From Ptychodera flava (Eukaryota; Hemichordata; Enteropneusta; Ptychoderidae): DNA of 64,000 bases. A program made the translations under genes and the position numbers. Positions 25,401 through 37,424 of this stretch are shown piece after piece. How positions within the stretch are numbered: the first letter of the stretch is position 1; each line of letters opens with the position of its first letter. Below the pieces are notes generated by a model. That model did no database searches and was not told where the DNA came from. It saw only the letters and a program-made list of their open reading frames with translations. The DNA lies in contig NC_091928.1 of assembly GCF_041260155.1 (NCBI RefSeq), positions 43,927,137 through 43,991,136 of the forward strand, written 5' to 3'.

Positions 25401-28400
25401 GCAAGCCGTAAATTCCTAGTCAAGTTGGCGATTGATGAAAGTTAAAACGTGTTTGTTTACAAGAAAGAAAATAAGAAAATTTAAATGTTGCAGCTATGTT
25501 GACGTGATGCATCCGGATATCATGCATGGAATACATTGTAAACAAGAAAGTCGCACATGCGCAGTTCCGAGGACGGCCTCCCTATAAACGTCTCCGCGTT
25601 GCTGCTGATATGTCGGTTGCTTGATCCTGTGAACAAAGGTAAAACCATAAAATACAGTTTAAAACCCGTGTGATAGTGTCATTTTGTGAGAGACCTAAGA
25701 TGAGAATTAAACCTGTTATTTGTTCAGCCTCAGAAAGACTTCAACCGTGTTCGCCTGATAAACTTTTAATGTATTTTTTCTGATCCATTTTTATCAGCGA
25801 AGGAGCGGACTGGCAGCGCAACAGAGCTGCACTAAGCAAACGGATGATGAGACCACGTGAAGTTGCCACATACAGTGACACTGTCAATGACGTCATCACG
25901 GACCTGGTCAATTCACTCGTTAGGGGAAGAAATAACTATGGCAAAGACAACATTGTGCCCGATTTAGAAAATACAGTCTTCAAATGGTCACTTGATTGTA
26001 AGTACATTTGTGAAGCAAAGATTCATATCGCTTTCGCCAAGATCAATAATGAACATTGGAAAACGCAAAGAGCCACTCTCATGATCCCTGTATGACCTAT
26101 GTCACCTTACTTCGGGTTGGACAAGCTAGATGGCAGACATTGAATGTATATGTGCAGGTATATCTCCATGAATAAACAAACTTTCGCTTACCAGAGTCAA
26201 ATAGCTATGTAGATGATCAAAATGATAAGGACTCGCGAATGGCTGCAGCAAGCTACTTGTATTTCATTCACCATGTTGAATATGATCTGATAACAGAACA
26301 TTGTACAATTAAGGGATGACTGAACATATTAAAATGTCGGAAAATATCGAAAATAGCCTTGCGTTGATGTGGAAACACATAGGCTTGTCCTTGTAGCAGA
26401 AAATACACGATTCTATATGGATGTTTTTGCAACTGTAAAATCTTATTCTCTATTCCATCTCGTCTTACTTTTCGCATAATCTCGTGCAATTATCAACCAC
26501 GAACAAAGTCTCTAAAAAATCTAATATCTGTGAAGTTCATTTTAATATGAAAAGGCCATAGTCTACCGAAACGACCATGCAACAAAAGGCATGCCGCGTT
26601 GCTAGTCTGTCTTTCTATTTGTCTGTGTCTACAAGTACCCGCTGCAAATTTCACATATGGACTGTGGTTGGACTGACTCACTTGATATTCACCACTATAT
26701 TAAAATGTCGGAAAATATCGAAAATAGTGTTGCGTTGACGTGGAAACTCATAGGCTTGTCTTTTTAGCAGAAAATACAAGATTCTATATAGATGTTTCTG
26801 CAACTGTAAAATCTTATTCTCCATTCCTATTTTACAGCGGCCTGTTCCGTTATTTTGAACAAGAAATTGAATCTCCTTGACGACAAACCACACCCAGAGG
26901 CACAAGAGTTCATCCAGGCTGTACATGATATGTTTGATTCCTTGATGTGGTTGTTCGTATTCCCGGTTCATCTTCATAAAAAGTTCAACACTAAACCTTG
27001 GAGGAAACAACTCAGAGCATGGGATACCATCTTTGCATTAGGTAATGTAGATTTGTGTCAAAATCAATCACAGTCATTTCAAATCGATCAGATTTATCAA
27101 AGTGGAAACCGTTTGTCTTTTCATTCCATGCAGTTTCTTGAAGTAGTTCATATCGCATCAATCGTTCAATTTTTGAATTGTTACAAAAAGAATGTAAATA
27201 TTCAATTGAATTTATATCATTATGTCAGAATGCCTGTTATGTACACAGATTTGACGACCCTTGACCGGTTTGACAGGACACATAACATACATGTATGGAT
27301 ATTTTTAAGGCAATAGTCATCTACACCTACCTAAGTACTCATGATAACCATATAATTATGCAAATAAGTATTCGAATATTCAGATGTGGTGAATAAAAAT
27401 TTCATAATTATGGCTATGAAGAATGAGTGTGGAGAGAACAAATATAAACAAATTGTCAGGCAGAGAGTCTGCTGTACCTTTTTCTGATCTTCTTCATGGT
27501 ATTATCAATTCTTAGTAGATGAGCGAGGATACATGCATGTAAGAATATTACATGCATATTAACAATTTACTCTCTCATGAAATTTGACTGTAATAGCTAA
27601 AACATTAATTGACGAGAGGGTGAATGACGTCACTAAAAGGCTGACCTCTGGAGAAGACATCGACGTGGAAGGAACTGATTTCATTACGTACTTGTTCATC
27701 AAGGGAACGCTTGATATCGGTGAAATTTACGCCAATGCAACGGAGTTACTCGCTGCAGCGGTCGATACGGTATTCCACAATTCGCCATTTAATTTCATAT
27801 TTATACCATTTAAAATATTAGTAATATATGAATGTTCAACGATATTATGATTTATAGATATAATCAATAATTAGCTTATCAAATGTGGATAAAGAGGTGA
27901 AAACTAGTCTTGAGGGCGCAGTGAGGCCAGTCAAATGGAAGATGAGTGCTTAAATCGCATTTTCTATTTGAAATCGCCACGTTTTGATAATCGCTTGCGT
28001 ATATTTGATTGTTTGTAGCACGTACAACTGAATGAAATATGTCAAAGGTCTCCCTCATTGCAGACTTGTAATTCTCGCCTAGTCTCATGGTTTTTTTAGT
28101 TCTTCCATTATGTTAGGCTTTAAGTCGTTGAGAGCCGGCGGGTAAAATACGGGCCTTAACAACGCAGCCTACGGAACTGCATGGTTTTAAGGCTACTTTG
28201 CTACGTACATTAATTATTGAGATTTTCATTTTTGAAAGGGATATATTGGTCTCAGCTGAATATTTGGCGAATCGATAGGTCTGAAGTACTTATATACACT
28301 GTTTGTGCATTGCAGACTTCAAATACATTCCTGTGGATCTTGTACTTTTTAGCAAAGCATCCACACGTACAGGAATCTTTATACGAGGAAATCAAGCGAG

Positions 28401-31400
28401 TCGTTCCAACGGGAGTAACTCCAACACACGAACATGTCAACAAGATGCCGTACTTGAAAGCAGTGCTCAAAGAGACCATGAGGTGAAATTTGACCCATTT
28501 CGTAGTTTGATCATCCCCAAATGCCTTTAAACAGGTTAACAATCTCTATCGCTGACAATGGTTTTTTTGCCAAAACCATAGTGGTAAACAATTTAAGTAG
28601 TGAGGGTGTTTAGTCTCTACGACACAGTGTTGTGTAACAACCAGATATGAACTGAAAATGCTCATTGTTTCATTATATATTGCAGTTATGTGTAAATTTG
28701 AACCTTTGCCACATGTATGCAACTTCATGAAAGGTGTTATGATCAACATAATGAACAATATTCACCACAGATTAACTTTAAAGGTCATATTAAATATTTT
28801 TTGCTCACGTCTTCACTCACGTGAGCATATGTCGCAGCGATGTCTATCTGTCTATCTGTCTGTCTATCTGTGTGCTCGATATCTCAAAACCGGCTCATCA
28901 GATCAAAATCATATCTGGTACATAGATTTAGTTTTCAAATGGCAAGAACTGATTAGTTTTTGGCGGTAGTGGCTTGCTTACTTTTTGCTCATTTGCATAA
29001 TTAATGATTTTAGAAAAACGGATATACATTTAGAATTACTGAACACAACTTGATGAAATCTGCTATAAATGTTGATCAAACCAAGATGTCTCAGCCGTGA
29101 AAGATATTAAGGGTTGACATGAAAGATAATGGCTAATTCGCATATTCAATGAACTTTCCTATTTAAGGATATATATCTGAGCTGGCAAGATTAAAATTGA
29201 CGAAACTTGGTATGTATATTAACGATACTATGTTATTAACATTATTGAAAGTCATTAAGCATTTTTACTTCAGCCAATTCCTAATATGCATATTAAATGA
29301 ATTTTCCTAATTAGGGATATATATCTGAAATGACTAGACCAAAGTTGATGAAACTTGCTACATATATTGAAGATACTATGATACAATATTCTTGAAAGTC
29401 GTTGAGCATTTTTACTTCATCCAACTCCAAATGTACATATTAAATAAACTTTTGAAATTAGGGATTTATATTTGAATTGACTTGACCAAAATAAATTAAA
29501 CTTGTGATGTACATTAAAGATACTATGATATAACATTATTGAAGGTCATTAAGCATTTTGCTGCAGCCAATTCCTTATTTGCATATTTAATGAACTTTCC
29601 TAATTAGTTATATATATCTGAATTGACTCCACCAAAGTTGATGAAACTTGCTATGTACATTGAAGATACTATGATATAACATTATTGAAAGTCATTAATT
29701 GGTTTTACTTCAGCCAATTCCTTATTTGCATATGTAATGAACATTTCTAATTATAAGGGATATATATCTGAATTGACTCGAACAAAGTTGATGAATCTTG
29801 CTACAAATATTTAAGATGCTATAATCAGCATTATTGAAAGTCGTTAAACATTTTTACTTCAGCCAATTTCTAATTTGCATATTTGATTAACTTTCTTAGT
29901 AGGCGATATTTATCTGTATTGACTAGACCAAAGTTTACGAAACTTATTATGTACGTTAAAAATACTATGATACAACATTATTAAAAGTCATTTAACGTTT
30001 TTATTTCAACCAATTCCGAATTTGCATATTTAATGAGAACAATTCAGTCAATTCCTAATTTGCATTTTTAATGAACTTTCCTAATTAGGGATATATACTT
30101 GGATTTACGTGATCACAGTTGGCAAAACATGCTATGTACATTGATGATTATACCAGGTTATAACAATATTGAAAGTCACTTCCCATTTTCACGTCAGATA
30201 ATTGATAATTTGCATATCTAATAAGCTTTTAGAGTTTGGCATATATAGCTCGAAGGACTAAACTAAAGACAATTAATTACACGTGCTATATTAAGTGGTG
30301 ATACAATGACAGTACTCAAAGAAATTAATTATTTTCATTTCAGCTAATTACATATTTGAATACTTTATGACCTTAGCGTTGATCTGTGGCGAATATTGTT
30401 AATTATGTTGATCATAACACTTTCAATTAGTTGCAAACATGTGGCAAAGGTTCAAATTTGCACAAAAATGTAATATATAATTAAACAAGTTAGCACTTTT
30501 AGTTCATATCTGGTTATTATGAGTTGTTGAATCGGACTTAGTATTGTTGGAGCAAGCTGGGAATGTTTTGTTCTCGTGAGAGTTTACAAAGCAAATAACT
30601 GAATACTTAGGAAGGGGTCTCTGGCTGAAGAATCTTTCCACACTCCTAAGGAGTCTTGTTCACCCTATAAAAGAAATCGTATACCCACACACACACAACC
30701 AACAAAAATGTGATTCATAAGACTTTTGTAAAACAAAAAGATTGGTTACAGTAATTTAAAAATGTCATGTATAATGCATAATGGAATAAATGAGCATAAT
30801 TTTACCATTTAATACTTTCTATGTCACGGTTTGGCCAAAATAAAAAGCGAGGGGAACATATCCATGCATCATTAGTCACATGCACATTGTAGTGTTGACT
30901 AGCATCTTCAGGCCAGTCAGAGTTGATCCACGAAGTTTTACCTTCGTTCGTTATTCATTTTCAGTCAAATTGCCATGCTCTTTCACCATATATCTTTCAG
31001 CATGATATAAGGTTATTATTTCATAACCATTGTTAACACCTTTCAATGTAAAAAAAGAAAATAAAATATTTTCTTCGTGCTATTTTCCAGAGTGTATCCT
31101 CCCGCTACCCAAATTGGTCGTATTCTGGACAGGGATGTTATTATCAGAGGTTATAGAATTCCCGCCAAAGTGAGTAAATCTAATAAGACTTTGTAGTATT
31201 TCAATGACTCTTCATTTCCAATTGCCTGACAAAATATATTATGGCTCTGTACATGAAAAAACCGTATCGAAATGGCCACCAGGTTCCCATTTTGCATTGA
31301 ATTGTGAAACCAATAGACATGCATACTTATGACATATTTTACTACTTTCTTTCTATCGATCAGAATTTTATTAGTTTTCAATTTTATGTATTTCACGCAT

Positions 31401-32444
31401 TTTTGTTCTATTTGTAAGATATAGTTTTTTTTGTTCGACTCTAAAATCGTAGCAAAACCCTATTGTTCAACTTGTCATTACAACCCGTATTACAGTTTAC
31501 TGCCTTCAAATGAGGAGTAGCCAGCGATATAGTCGGGATACAGAAATAGAGTTTTGGCTGAAATAACACTGTTTATTTCTTATGTGTAGATGTTACATAC
31601 TGCTGGACGTTGTCCCTTCTCCACCTGTATCCTTAAGCATACCTCTCATATACAATGGTATATACGTATACGATTAAAACTATAAAATTATGATACCATC
31701 CCCTGTACACGTGGATATCATGCGGATATGTACCTTCGGCCCTATATTGTTGTCGACAAATGAATTTTCTAGACTAGAGTTCATTCGCGAATAGTAAACC
31801 GGTATATCTTTCAGAATGAAGTGTGTTTGCGAGGCGGATAGTTTGGAAGTCAATTATCCTTGAGAGGCAGAAGAAGAAAAGAAAAAAATATTGTTTTCTA
31901 TACATATATTTTAGAAAATGCCGCTATTAGCATTTTAATAACAGTTATAACTTGCATGTTGTCATAAGTGCGTATGTCATGAGCGACAGCGCATTAAAGG
32001 TATACTGTCACCTGTTCCAATTTTCCCAGAGTTACCATGGGAAGAGAAAATCTAACCAATCACAGACATATCAGTCCAAATACAGCCATGTTAAATTTGT
32101 ATAAGTTAGTCAAGTAATCTGATATACAAGTGACATGGTTGCCTTTATCTTTTTTCAAATATACTTTCAGACTCTCATAGGAGGGAATGTTTGGTTGATG
32201 GGTCAGGATCCGGCAAACTTCCCAGATCCACTGGAATTCCGCCCTGAGAGATGGATCCGAGAGGAAAATGAACAGTTCTACGGGTTTAAATCGCTACCAT
32301 TTGGATATGGACCTAGGATGTGCATTGGTGAGCTTATGTCTTGCCCCTTTTTTCCCGAATATGCACTAATGTCGTGTAAATTCACACACACAAACACAAA
32401 CACAGTGTTTACATGCACACGTACATGCTAGACACGCCAAAGCA

Positions 32445-32535
<91 letters not shown>

Positions 32536-34495
32536 CTGATGGAGTATTTTCATTGTTGATCATAACTTTGTAAGTTCAGTGTTTGCATTTAACCATTGTA
32601 TTCCATCAATGTGACAAAAAGCCGTTTTTCAAGACCAGAATTGATCTGCAATTATGTCACGAAACCAACCATCCCCATTTTTTCTTTCACCAGGTAAAAG
32701 GCTAGCTGAATTGGAGATCCATCTTGCTACAATAAGAGTAAGTTTGATTTGGTAAAGGAAACAAGTCCGGTAGTCTACGGTTAAGCCTTTATTAAAAAAC
32801 CAACGTTTGGACCACACACAGGAGGTCTTCTTCAGGGACTAAAATAATAACATGAGCGGATAAAAAGGATTAAAATTAAAAACAACAACAACGATACAAC
32901 ACAGTAAAATGAAAAGAGAGATACTGCGTACAAGAGATGTAAAAGTAAAGCTTGGCTTAGCGCGTATCATAGGAAATGTAAATTCAATGAAGCAAGTGTA
33001 AAAAATATGTAAAATCAAAAGCGGGATTCATACATGTAATAAAAAGTGAAGGCAAAACGAGATATTGACAACAAACTGGTGTCTGGAGAGCAGTATGAAC
33101 GAAGAAATAACTTACAATACTGGAGAGCTGTAAAAACCGATCGCACTATGATTGTGAGAAAAGGCGAATGACAAAGCCTTACAAAGTACTCCCTAGAGAG
33201 GAGAAGTTTGAAGTTTAACTGGCATCACAAATAATTATATTTGGAATAAAACAGTGGCAATCAATGTTTCACTTTGAGCTTCCAATATCCCAAATATTTC
33301 GAAGAGACAATTTGTTCTTCTTCTTCATCGGTCCGTTGCAGCAATCAATTATTTCGAACTGTCCATTGTGAAGTTCAGAACTCCTTGCATCATTGGAGGA
33401 CAACAGAATAATTATGTAATAGCTATGTAATTTCGTGCATGGCCAATTGCCCGGGTACACTCAAGAAACAGCCTATGTTTTCTCCATTGTTTATGGTGTC
33501 CAGTTTCTTGGTGCAAAATGATGATCTTATTTGCCTGTAAATGTACGGAAACAAATCAACAACATTGACAAAGAGGACAGACTAGACTAAATGGAAAACA
33601 ATGTAAAAAAAGCTTTTTCACAACCACCAATAGTAGCCTGGAGAAGAGAGAGGAACAATGCACCAAGACCGTGACTGACAAACAACCGGGCGAGGAAAAC
33701 AACCCCTAGGATAAATCTACGATCAGCACCATGTGGCAGCAAGAAGTGCGCCATCTGCCAATATACGGAAGAAACCAGCACATTTAAAGGACAAGAAAAG
33801 TCATGTTACACTACAAACCACGACATCAACTGCAAATCAACTGACCTTGTGTACGCCATTTCATGAGGCTTGTTTGAAAAGTAGTTTACATATAGGAGAA
33901 ACGGGTGATACTCTGTACAAACGTATACAGGACCATATATCTTCTGTCAGAAATCACAAACAACTTAGCCTAAACCAACGCACCAATTTACAAGCAATTA
34001 AAATAATCATTTTGAATAAGAAACAGGACACCATAAAGAATGGAATTAATAGAAAACAGTAGGCTGTCACAAGAGGGCACCCTGGCAATTGGCCATGCTC
34101 TTAATTACATAAGTATTACATAATTATTTTTTGTCATGATAGGATGTAAGGAGTTCTGAACTTTACAGTGGACAGTTCGAGAACATTGATTGCAGTGGAC
34201 CCAATGAAGAAGAAGGGTTTAGTTTCTCACGAATATTTGATATTTTTTAAGCTCAGAGTGGAACATTGATTTATTCTAGAATACGGTGGGAAAAATTCAA
34301 ACTTCCTTCATGTAAAGAACGCGGTCATGGAATAGGTCTGGAATAAAAGCAATGCCCCAAAGTTTATTATATTTTTATTTACAGGTTTGTGGGCAGTTTA
34401 CTTTAGAACCGACCTGTGACGTGGAAGCAAAGGTGACAACTATAACTGTGCCGGATAGACCACTCAATCTGCGGTTCATGAGTAGAAACGCTTAA
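22450..34495 (+). CDS. P450-B: mitochondrial cytochrome P450, intact, nine exons
   Basis: Exons: 22450-22859, 25798-25997, 26838-27041, 27597-27769, 28316-28482, 31091-31169, 32171-32327, 32694-32737 and 34385-34495, all with GT/AG borders. They join to 514 codons. The N-terminus (MAFFRASTVHYLNRPK) is Arg-rich without acids, a mitochondrial presequence. PGP follows near residue 50. The I-helix reads AAAVDTTSNT (exon 4/5), the K-helix is KETMR (ExxR), then VYPP, PERW, and the heme ligand motif FGYGPRMCIG at the end of exon 7. KRLAELE in exon 8 is the mitochondrial-clan L-helix where adrenodoxin docks. Substrate is unknown; relatives (CYP11, 24, 27) hydroxylate sterols and secosteroids. Introns 1 and 5 hold satellites, and intron 8 holds retroelement debris. 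Confidence 0.9.
23280..24395. repeat. Tandem repeat of about 178 bp, six units (B intron 1)
   Basis: The anchor tgaaattcca or its variants recurs at 23326, 23504, 23684, 23864, 24043 and 24220, giving periods of 177-180. Units share tctataaat.cacagatttagct and accatgtatagtgaat. Divergence rises toward the right. It is absent from the other copies' intron 1. Confidence 0.85.
26330..26835. repeat. Partial duplication ahead of exon 3 in B
   Basis: The block aaaatgtcggaaaatatcga through tgtaaaatcttattctc appears at about 26332-26456 and again at about 26700-26824, the second copy leading into the exon 3 acceptor. A and C have it once. It replaces the Penelope-like dimer and neighbouring DNA found in A and C intron 2. 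Confidence 0.65.
28639..30515. mobile_element. TIR element packed with about 147-bp tandem repeats (B intron 5)
   Basis: Terminal inverted repeats of roughly 150 bp (28639-28790 and about 30365-30515) start aaccagatatgaact and share tttgaacctttgccacatgt. Between them the anchor atatatctga recurs at about 29171, 29319, 29466, 29612, 29761, 29907, 30091 and 30241, mostly at 145-150 bp. Units include acttcagccaattcctaatt and catattgaaagtcattaa-type blocks. No transposase is visible, so it is non-autonomous. It is absent from A, C and D. Confidence 0.8.
32448..32531. repeat. (GA)n microsatellite, B intron 7
   Basis: An uninterrupted GA run of about 84 bp follows the heme exon. It is orthologous in position to the runs in A and C. 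Confidence 0.95.
32748..33211 (-). mobile_element. Short retroelement 3' fragment with TSD (B intron 8)
   Basis: AAGTTTGA flanks the insert (32740-32747 and 33204-33211), while A and C have a single AAGTTTGA there. On the minus strand it ends with tccctgaagaagacctcctg and gtccaaacgttgg, a signature common at the 3' ends of Penelope-like and related elements. No domain is left. Confidence 0.55.
33260..34270 (+). mobile_element. Penelope-like remnant with inverted ends (B intron 8)
   Basis: This is the B homologue of the element at 18547-19542, with the same inverted arms. The middle reads IGETGDTLYKRIQDH and LQAIKIIILNKKQDT on +. Shared position in A, B and C dates its insertion before those duplications. 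Confidence 0.7.
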
Positions 34496-37220
34496 AACCA
34501 GTGATTTGCAGACCGCCTTCACAAAAACCTAAGCATTGCAGCGGTGAACCCTGTTTTCTACAGGGACCTTTGCACATATAGGCATCGCTGAGATGACAAA
34601 GTCACACATTTACAGAAAGGTCAAAACCATTCAAAAATACATGAAACGTTACGGCTAATGGCGCTTTAATGATGTCTTTTGTAACAAACGCTTGTGTCGC
34701 TCAAAGATTCAGAAAATGAAACAGCGTTTCTCCAGGTTTCTCTCATTACAGGGAATGTCTCTCTCCGCTTGAAAATTTCCAGGGGATTGCTTCTGATAGA
34801 GGGTGACCAAAATAAATTATAAAATTTTCATTTGTAAGTGTTTGTCTGTAAAAATATTTTGGCGCAAATTCGAAGAAAGGTGCCAGAGAAATATATGTGA
34901 TTTAATCAACTTTAACAACAAGGTCATTATTCTAGAAAACCTTGAATTCAGCTGTATTTTAAACTACTGTTTTATCGTAGGAAAACATATCCTGTATATG
35001 AGGAGACGAGAAAAGAAAAAGTCGCTGGCATACTCTGGTAATATACTTTTAATCACGGATTTAGAATGCCACCTTTATATAAGCACTTTTGTAAATGTTG
35101 TTTTTGTTGCTTTTCTGTTTCTTTCTTTTGTTGTCTGTATCTTTCTTTTTTGTTAATAAATAATGCTAAGAAAATAATTAAGTATGATCAATAAATAGTA
35201 GAGGTCTGGTCATAATTTGCGTACTCAATATTAATGTACATCTTAATTCAAGAAATTCATTAAATATGCAATTCAGCTAATAGTTAGAATGTCGTGCTGA
35301 TTAAAACTTACAAAATATTAAGCGTATGATAAAACAATGGCCGAGGTCTGGTTAAAAATGGTGTTCTCAGTAGTAATGTAGAGCCTAATTATGGAAATTC
35401 ATTGAATGTGAACTTAGGATATCAAATGGTACCTTAGTGGGGCGTTCGTACCACCAACCAACAAGCGACTGTGGTAACCATGCCACCTTTGATAAAGCGG
35501 CAGCAATCCCTGGTGCTGGTTGACATCACAGTCGCTTGTGAATCGAGACATGACGGCCGTTATGCGGTATGCTTTAGAGAAGTGGGAAATTGAACTAATG
35601 GGAAACGGAATGGCCACTTTACGCACGTTTCGCATATAATGCCACGATTAATTCAATAAATCAGCATAGATGGCTTCCAATACATCTCCAAATACCTGCT
35701 ATGTTCTTTGAGTGAAAAACTATCTTCTGTGTATTTCTGGGTGCGGTTTCCGACTGGACCGGAGTTTTTAGCATGAAACTGCGACCTTGCAACAGCAGCG
35801 GGAGGGTCAGCGGTTGTAGCGGCACTAGCGCCGTGATGTCCTAAATTTACATTTTTCAAACGATCGCGGATTGACAGTAGATAGGCAATCATAGCGCTGC
35901 TACCTATAATTCACTACTCTATCACTTACTTTGTCCCGGACCAAAATCAACTGCGGAGCTGTAAAGCAGAGACTCTCTCCATATCCTGTAGGTAAAATAC
36001 CACATGTATTTCTGCCTTGTACGACAGATTGCACTATCTTCAACTGTTCCTCTTTTAACGAAATATTACATTCAAATCACTGTTTAACCTTTTCCCGGAC
36101 TTGAGCAATATCAAGGCAACAGTTGTAGCAACTTTCCACAGTTTAACCGCAACGTACCTATGCGACATGTCCCACAAAATGTTCGCCACCGGCGGTCCCG
36201 TCGCATAATTAGCAAAATATGTGTCCCAGTTAAATCCGGGGGAAATGCGTTATTTCAGAGGCCTTGTGTCGATGTAAAGCCGGAAGACAAAATATGGGTA
36301 AAAAATATTCACTTCTTGGCGAAAATACATTGGGCTCCATGATGAGAGCTATCTCCAAAGCGGCAAATTTATCGACAACCTATACAAATCACTGTGTAAG
36401 GGCAACTGCGTGCACTGTGCGAGATTCTGCTGGAGTTGAGACGAGGCACATCAAGCATGTGTTCACGGCCCAACCAAACTCACCTCGTCAGAGAATTTTA
36501 ATTTTGCAATGATAGACACACGTAACTCTCTACAATACAACAGGCTTGTACAACTCTGAAACTTCAACACAATAAAATATTTACATATGAATGCGACCTG
36601 AATCATGTGAATTAATAGGTACATCATGAATAACCCTTCACAGCGCCATTTTGCAAAACACCAACACTCCCGCCCTGTGATTTCTGTCCAATCCCTTAGC
36701 CATATAGGGGGCGCTGTAATATGACATTAAACTGGTCCAATAATCTTTTTCATTCAAGGTAATATATTACCAGGTCTATGGGACATTTGAGATTTACAAA
36801 TTTAAGTAGGACAATAGAGCACGAGTGCTTCGAGTAACACATCTAATCGACAGTCCGTCTAACTCTTTAAGCCCCAAAGTCAATTTTTATCACTCTTATA
36901 AAAATACACTCTAGCAATTCTTTTCAGATTTTGCCAAATTTTGATGAAAACTGTAGGAAATAAATATGATGTCTATTTGGTCTAAAATTATCCAGGAAAA
37001 TCTCCAAAAACTGGTAAAATGTTGTACTAAAATTTTGGTGGGAAAAAATTACGGCACACAAAGGGTTTGTCTCTGCTAGATATTTCAGTTTCTTTATTTA
37101 TTTATTTATGTATGAATTTTCTCTTTTTTTCTATTTCTCTATTTTTCTTTATTTTTTCATTTTGCTATTTCGCTGATTATAATTAGCCATAGTAATAACC
37201 TCCAGCTGAGGACTGATAAA
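34496..37220. other. B-C intergenic spacer
   Basis: AATAAA at 35155-35160 is a candidate poly(A) signal, conserved in A and C. A minus-strand frame at 35653-35892 reads SGPVGNRTQKYTEDSFSLKE. Its homologue near 20990-21190 keeps most residues but has a stop, so coding is doubtful. About 36720-37080 is extra relative to the A-B spacer. No gene was recognised. Confidence 0.5.
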
Positions 37221-37360
37221 CCACTCGATATAGTACAATTCACTCAATATATGCACTCGCTTGTTGCTCATATATATCGTGAATTTTTTTAAATGGTGAA
37301 TTGTGCTATATATCGAATTGTGCTATATCGAGTTGCATACCCGCCCTCAGCGGAGGTTAT

Positions 37361-37424
37361 TGCTTAAATACCAGGTCACAAGGGTCAACGAACTGTTTAA
37401 TAGAAGACGAGGGTGTCGGTTATC
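37361..37424 (+). promoter_or_regulatory. P450-C core promoter with DR3 nuclear-receptor motif
   Basis: TTAAATA sits in 37361-37370. AGGTCAcaaGGGTCA occupies 37373-37387. Both half-sites and the three-base spacing match gene B, while the spacer bases differ (cta in B, caa here). The start codon is at 37425. An extra in-frame upstream codon exists, but the start is chosen by alignment with B. Confidence 0.55.

Noticed and set aside
35653-35892. Minus-strand frame with SGPVGNRTQKYTEDSF
   Set aside because: The homologous spacer copy near 21000 has a stop and indels, and no domain is recognised.
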